Shown here in pieces: positions 62,588 to 64,000 of a stretch of DNA of 64,000 bases; position 1 is the first letter of the stretch, and each line of letters opens with the position of its first letter. The position numbers were made by a program, and so were the translations under genes. The notes under the pieces were generated by a model that ran no database searches, had not been told where the DNA came from, and saw only the letters and a program-made list of their open reading frames with translations. The DNA lies in the NCBI GenBank assembly GCA_050185195.1, contig JBFWZQ010000013.1:1-64000 (forward strand), given 5' to 3'. This stretch comes from CADEFQ01 sp050185195. Lineage in GTDB: Bacteria; Pseudomonadota; Gammaproteobacteria; Steroidobacterales; Steroidobacteraceae.

Positions 62588-63862
62588 GTGCTCGACCCGA
62601 AGCTGCTACGTACCGATGCCGATGCCGTTGCGCGCAACCTCGCGCGGCGGGGCTACACGCTCGACGTGGCGTTCTTTCGCACGCTCGAGGATCGGCGCAA
62701 GGCCCTGCAGGTCGAGGCCGACCGGCTGCGTGCCGAGCGCAACAACCATTCGAAATCGGTCGGCGCCGCGAAGGGGCGCGGCGAGGACATTGCGCCGCTG
62801 ATGGCGCGCGGCGAAGCGCTCGCGGCCGATGTCGCGCGCATCGATGGCGAGCTCACCGTCGTGCAGGACGAACTCGACCGATGGTTGCTTGGCATTCCGA
62901 ACCTGCTCGACGCCGCGGTGCCCGATGGCGCCGACGAATCCGCCAACGTCGAGATGCGGCGGGTCGGCGAGCCGCGGCGCTACGCCTTCGAGCCGAAGGA
63001 CCATGTCGCGGTGGGCGACGGGCTCGACGGCTTCGATTTCGACGCCGCCGGCCGCATCGCAGGGGCACGCTTTGCCGTGATGCGCGGCGGCGTGGCGCGG
63101 CTGCATCGCGCGCTCACGCAGTTCATGCTCGACCTGCACACTCGCGAGCACGGCTACACCGAGGTGTATGTGCCGTACCTCGTGTCGCGTGCCACGTTGA
63201 CCGGCACGGGCCAGTTGCCGAAGTTCGAGCAGGACCTGTTCGCCGTGCCGCACGACCCGGACCTGTTCCTGATCCCCACGGCCGAGGTGCCGGTGACGAA
63301 CCTCGTGCGCGACTGCATCCTCGCCGCCGATCGCCTGCCGCTGCGCTTCGTTGCCCACACGCCCTGTTTTCGCTCGGAAGCCGGTGCCCACGGCAAGGAC
63401 ACGCGTGGCCTCATCCGCCAGCACCAGTTCGACAAGGTGGAACTCGTACAGGTCGTGCGGCCCGCCGATTCCGCGCAGGCGCTGGAGGAACTCACGTCGC
63501 ACGCGGAGGCCGTGCTCGCGGCACTCGAACTGCCGTATCGCGTCGTGGCGCTGTGCGCCGGCGACATCGGCTTCGGGAGTGCGAGGACTTACGACCTCGA
63601 AGTCTGGCTGCCCGGGCAGGGCAAGTACCGCGAGATTTCCTCCTGCAGCAATTGCGAGTCGTTCCAGGCGCGGCGCATGCTCGCGCGCTGGCGCAATCCG
63701 GACTCGGGCAAGCCCGAACCCGTGCACACGCTCAACGGCTCGGGGGTCGCCGTCGGCCGCGCGCTCGTCGCGGTGCTCGAGAACTTCCAGCGCGAGGACG
63801 GCAGCGTCACGATCCCCGATGCGCTGCGGCCCTACATGGGCGGCCTGAAGGAGCTGCGATGA
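62588..63862 (+). CDS. serS: seryl-tRNA synthetase
   Basis: A 424-residue class II synthetase charging tRNA-Ser and tRNA-Sec. The N-terminal long coiled-coil arm (about 30-105) binds the tRNA variable arm. Motif 2 (FRSEAGAHGKDTRGLIRQHQFDKVELV) and motif 3 (LNGSGVAVGRALVAVLEN) are present, with FLIPTAEVP before them. The start is a GTG at 62588 preceded by AGGAGA. Its stop overlaps the next start (ATGA). Confidence 0.97.
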   Translation: MLDPKLLRTDADAVARNLARRGYTLDVAFFRTLEDRRKALQVEADRLRAERNNHSKSVGAAKGRGEDIAPLMARGEALAADVARIDGELTVVQDELDRWLLGIPNLLDAAVPDGADESANVEMRRVGEPRRYAFEPKDHVAVGDGLDGFDFDAAGRIAGARFAVMRGGVARLHRALTQFMLDLHTREHGYTEVYVPYLVSRATLTGTGQLPKFEQDLFAVPHDPDLFLIPTAEVPVTNLVRDCILAADRLPLRFVAHTPCFRSEAGAHGKDTRGLIRQHQFDKVELVQVVRPADSAQALEELTSHAEAVLAALELPYRVVALCAGDIGFGSARTYDLEVWLPGQGKYREISSCSNCESFQARRMLARWRNPDSGKPEPVHTLNGSGVAVGRALVAVLENFQREDGSVTIPDALRPYMGGLKELR

Positions 63863-64000
63863 GCGTCGATCTCGGCAAACTGATCCTGCGGGCGATGCTC
63901 GGCATCCTGATCCTCCTGCATGGCATCGCGAAACTGCGGGGCGGTATCGACTTCATCACCCACAGCGTGACGGCGGCCGGCCTGCCTGGCTGGTTTGCGT
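63859..64000 (+). CDS. DoxX family membrane protein (truncated by window end)
   Basis: The first 47 residues of a small membrane protein. MSVDLGKLILRAMLGILILLHG, followed by GIDFITHSVTAAGLPG, matches the start of DoxX/DoxD proteins, usually four-helix membrane proteins near redox systems. The start overlaps serS (ATGA). The rest lies outside the window. Confidence 0.75.
   Translation, partial: MSVDLGKLILRAMLGILILLHGIAKLRGGIDFITHSVTAAGLPGWFA

Overview
The window is high-GC, gene-dense DNA from a gammaproteobacterium. The main evidence is the block rne / rluC / maf (yceF) / yceD / rpmF / plsX / fabH, the same neighbourhood as in Escherichia coli and Pseudomonas. The trxB-aat-infA-clpA-clpS block and the ftsK-lolA-rarA-serS block point the same way. 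A siderophore-type TonB receptor, a type II secretion module, a complete aerobic phenylacetyl-CoA pathway core and a lexA-imuA-imuB-dnaE2 mutagenesis operon suggest a free-living, metabolically versatile organism, perhaps near Steroidobacterales, Nevskiales or Xanthomonadales. The family assignment is a guess. No tRNA, rRNA, CRISPR array, prophage or transposase gene was seen.

Layout: 1-2076 a protein C-terminus, a low-molecular-weight phosphotyrosine phosphatase and a membrane diguanylate cyclase. 2348-9620 RNase E, pseudouridine synthase, Maf, YceD, L32, PlsX and FabH. 9640-12695 a DUF4153 membrane protein, a PIG-L deacetylase and a RidA protein. 12757-22514 a divergent locus: on the minus strand an RpiR regulator and a DgcA-like epimerase; on the plus strand five overlapping genes for a TonB receptor, D-aminoacylase, DgcN-like protein, S12 serine hydrolase and erythromycin-esterase-like lipoprotein. 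22596-29951 an alanine-zipper lipoprotein, then lexA with two SOS boxes followed by VOC, imuA, imuB, GFA and dnaE2. 29977-34237 an ABC ATPase, permease and AttH-like protein. 34239-45687 an Lrp/AsnC regulator divergent from a 2-oxoacid dehydrogenase (fused E1, E2) that runs into paaABCDE, paaG, paaI, paaZ and a crotonase. 45700-51968 a small acidic protein and gspF, gspE, gspD, gspC. 52085-57742 clpS and clpA facing infA, aat, a FemAB-like acyltransferase and trxB. 57893-64000 ftsK, lolA, a VanZ-like protein, rarA, serS and the start of a DoxX gene.

Three things stand out. (1) The D-amino-acid locus reads as a coherent system for importing, opening, deacylating and catabolising N-acylated peptides containing D-residues. 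(2) The paa operon starts with a 2-oxoacid dehydrogenase and contains no paaK, which suggests direct oxidation of phenylpyruvate to phenylacetyl-CoA. (3) The window carries two repeat systems. One is a dispersed heptamer family, arrays of CGGGCNA-type units bounded by CCAGAA / TTCTGG, found at five places including twice inside imuB and at the start codon of the diguanylate cyclase. The other is a 205-bp MITE-like element with long inverted arms between the GFA gene and dnaE2.

Many start codons overlap the preceding stop (ATGA, GTGA, TGATG), so translational coupling is pervasive. Several operon-leading genes have a sigma70 -10 box only 6-9 nt before the start codon, which predicts leaderless or nearly leaderless mRNAs.
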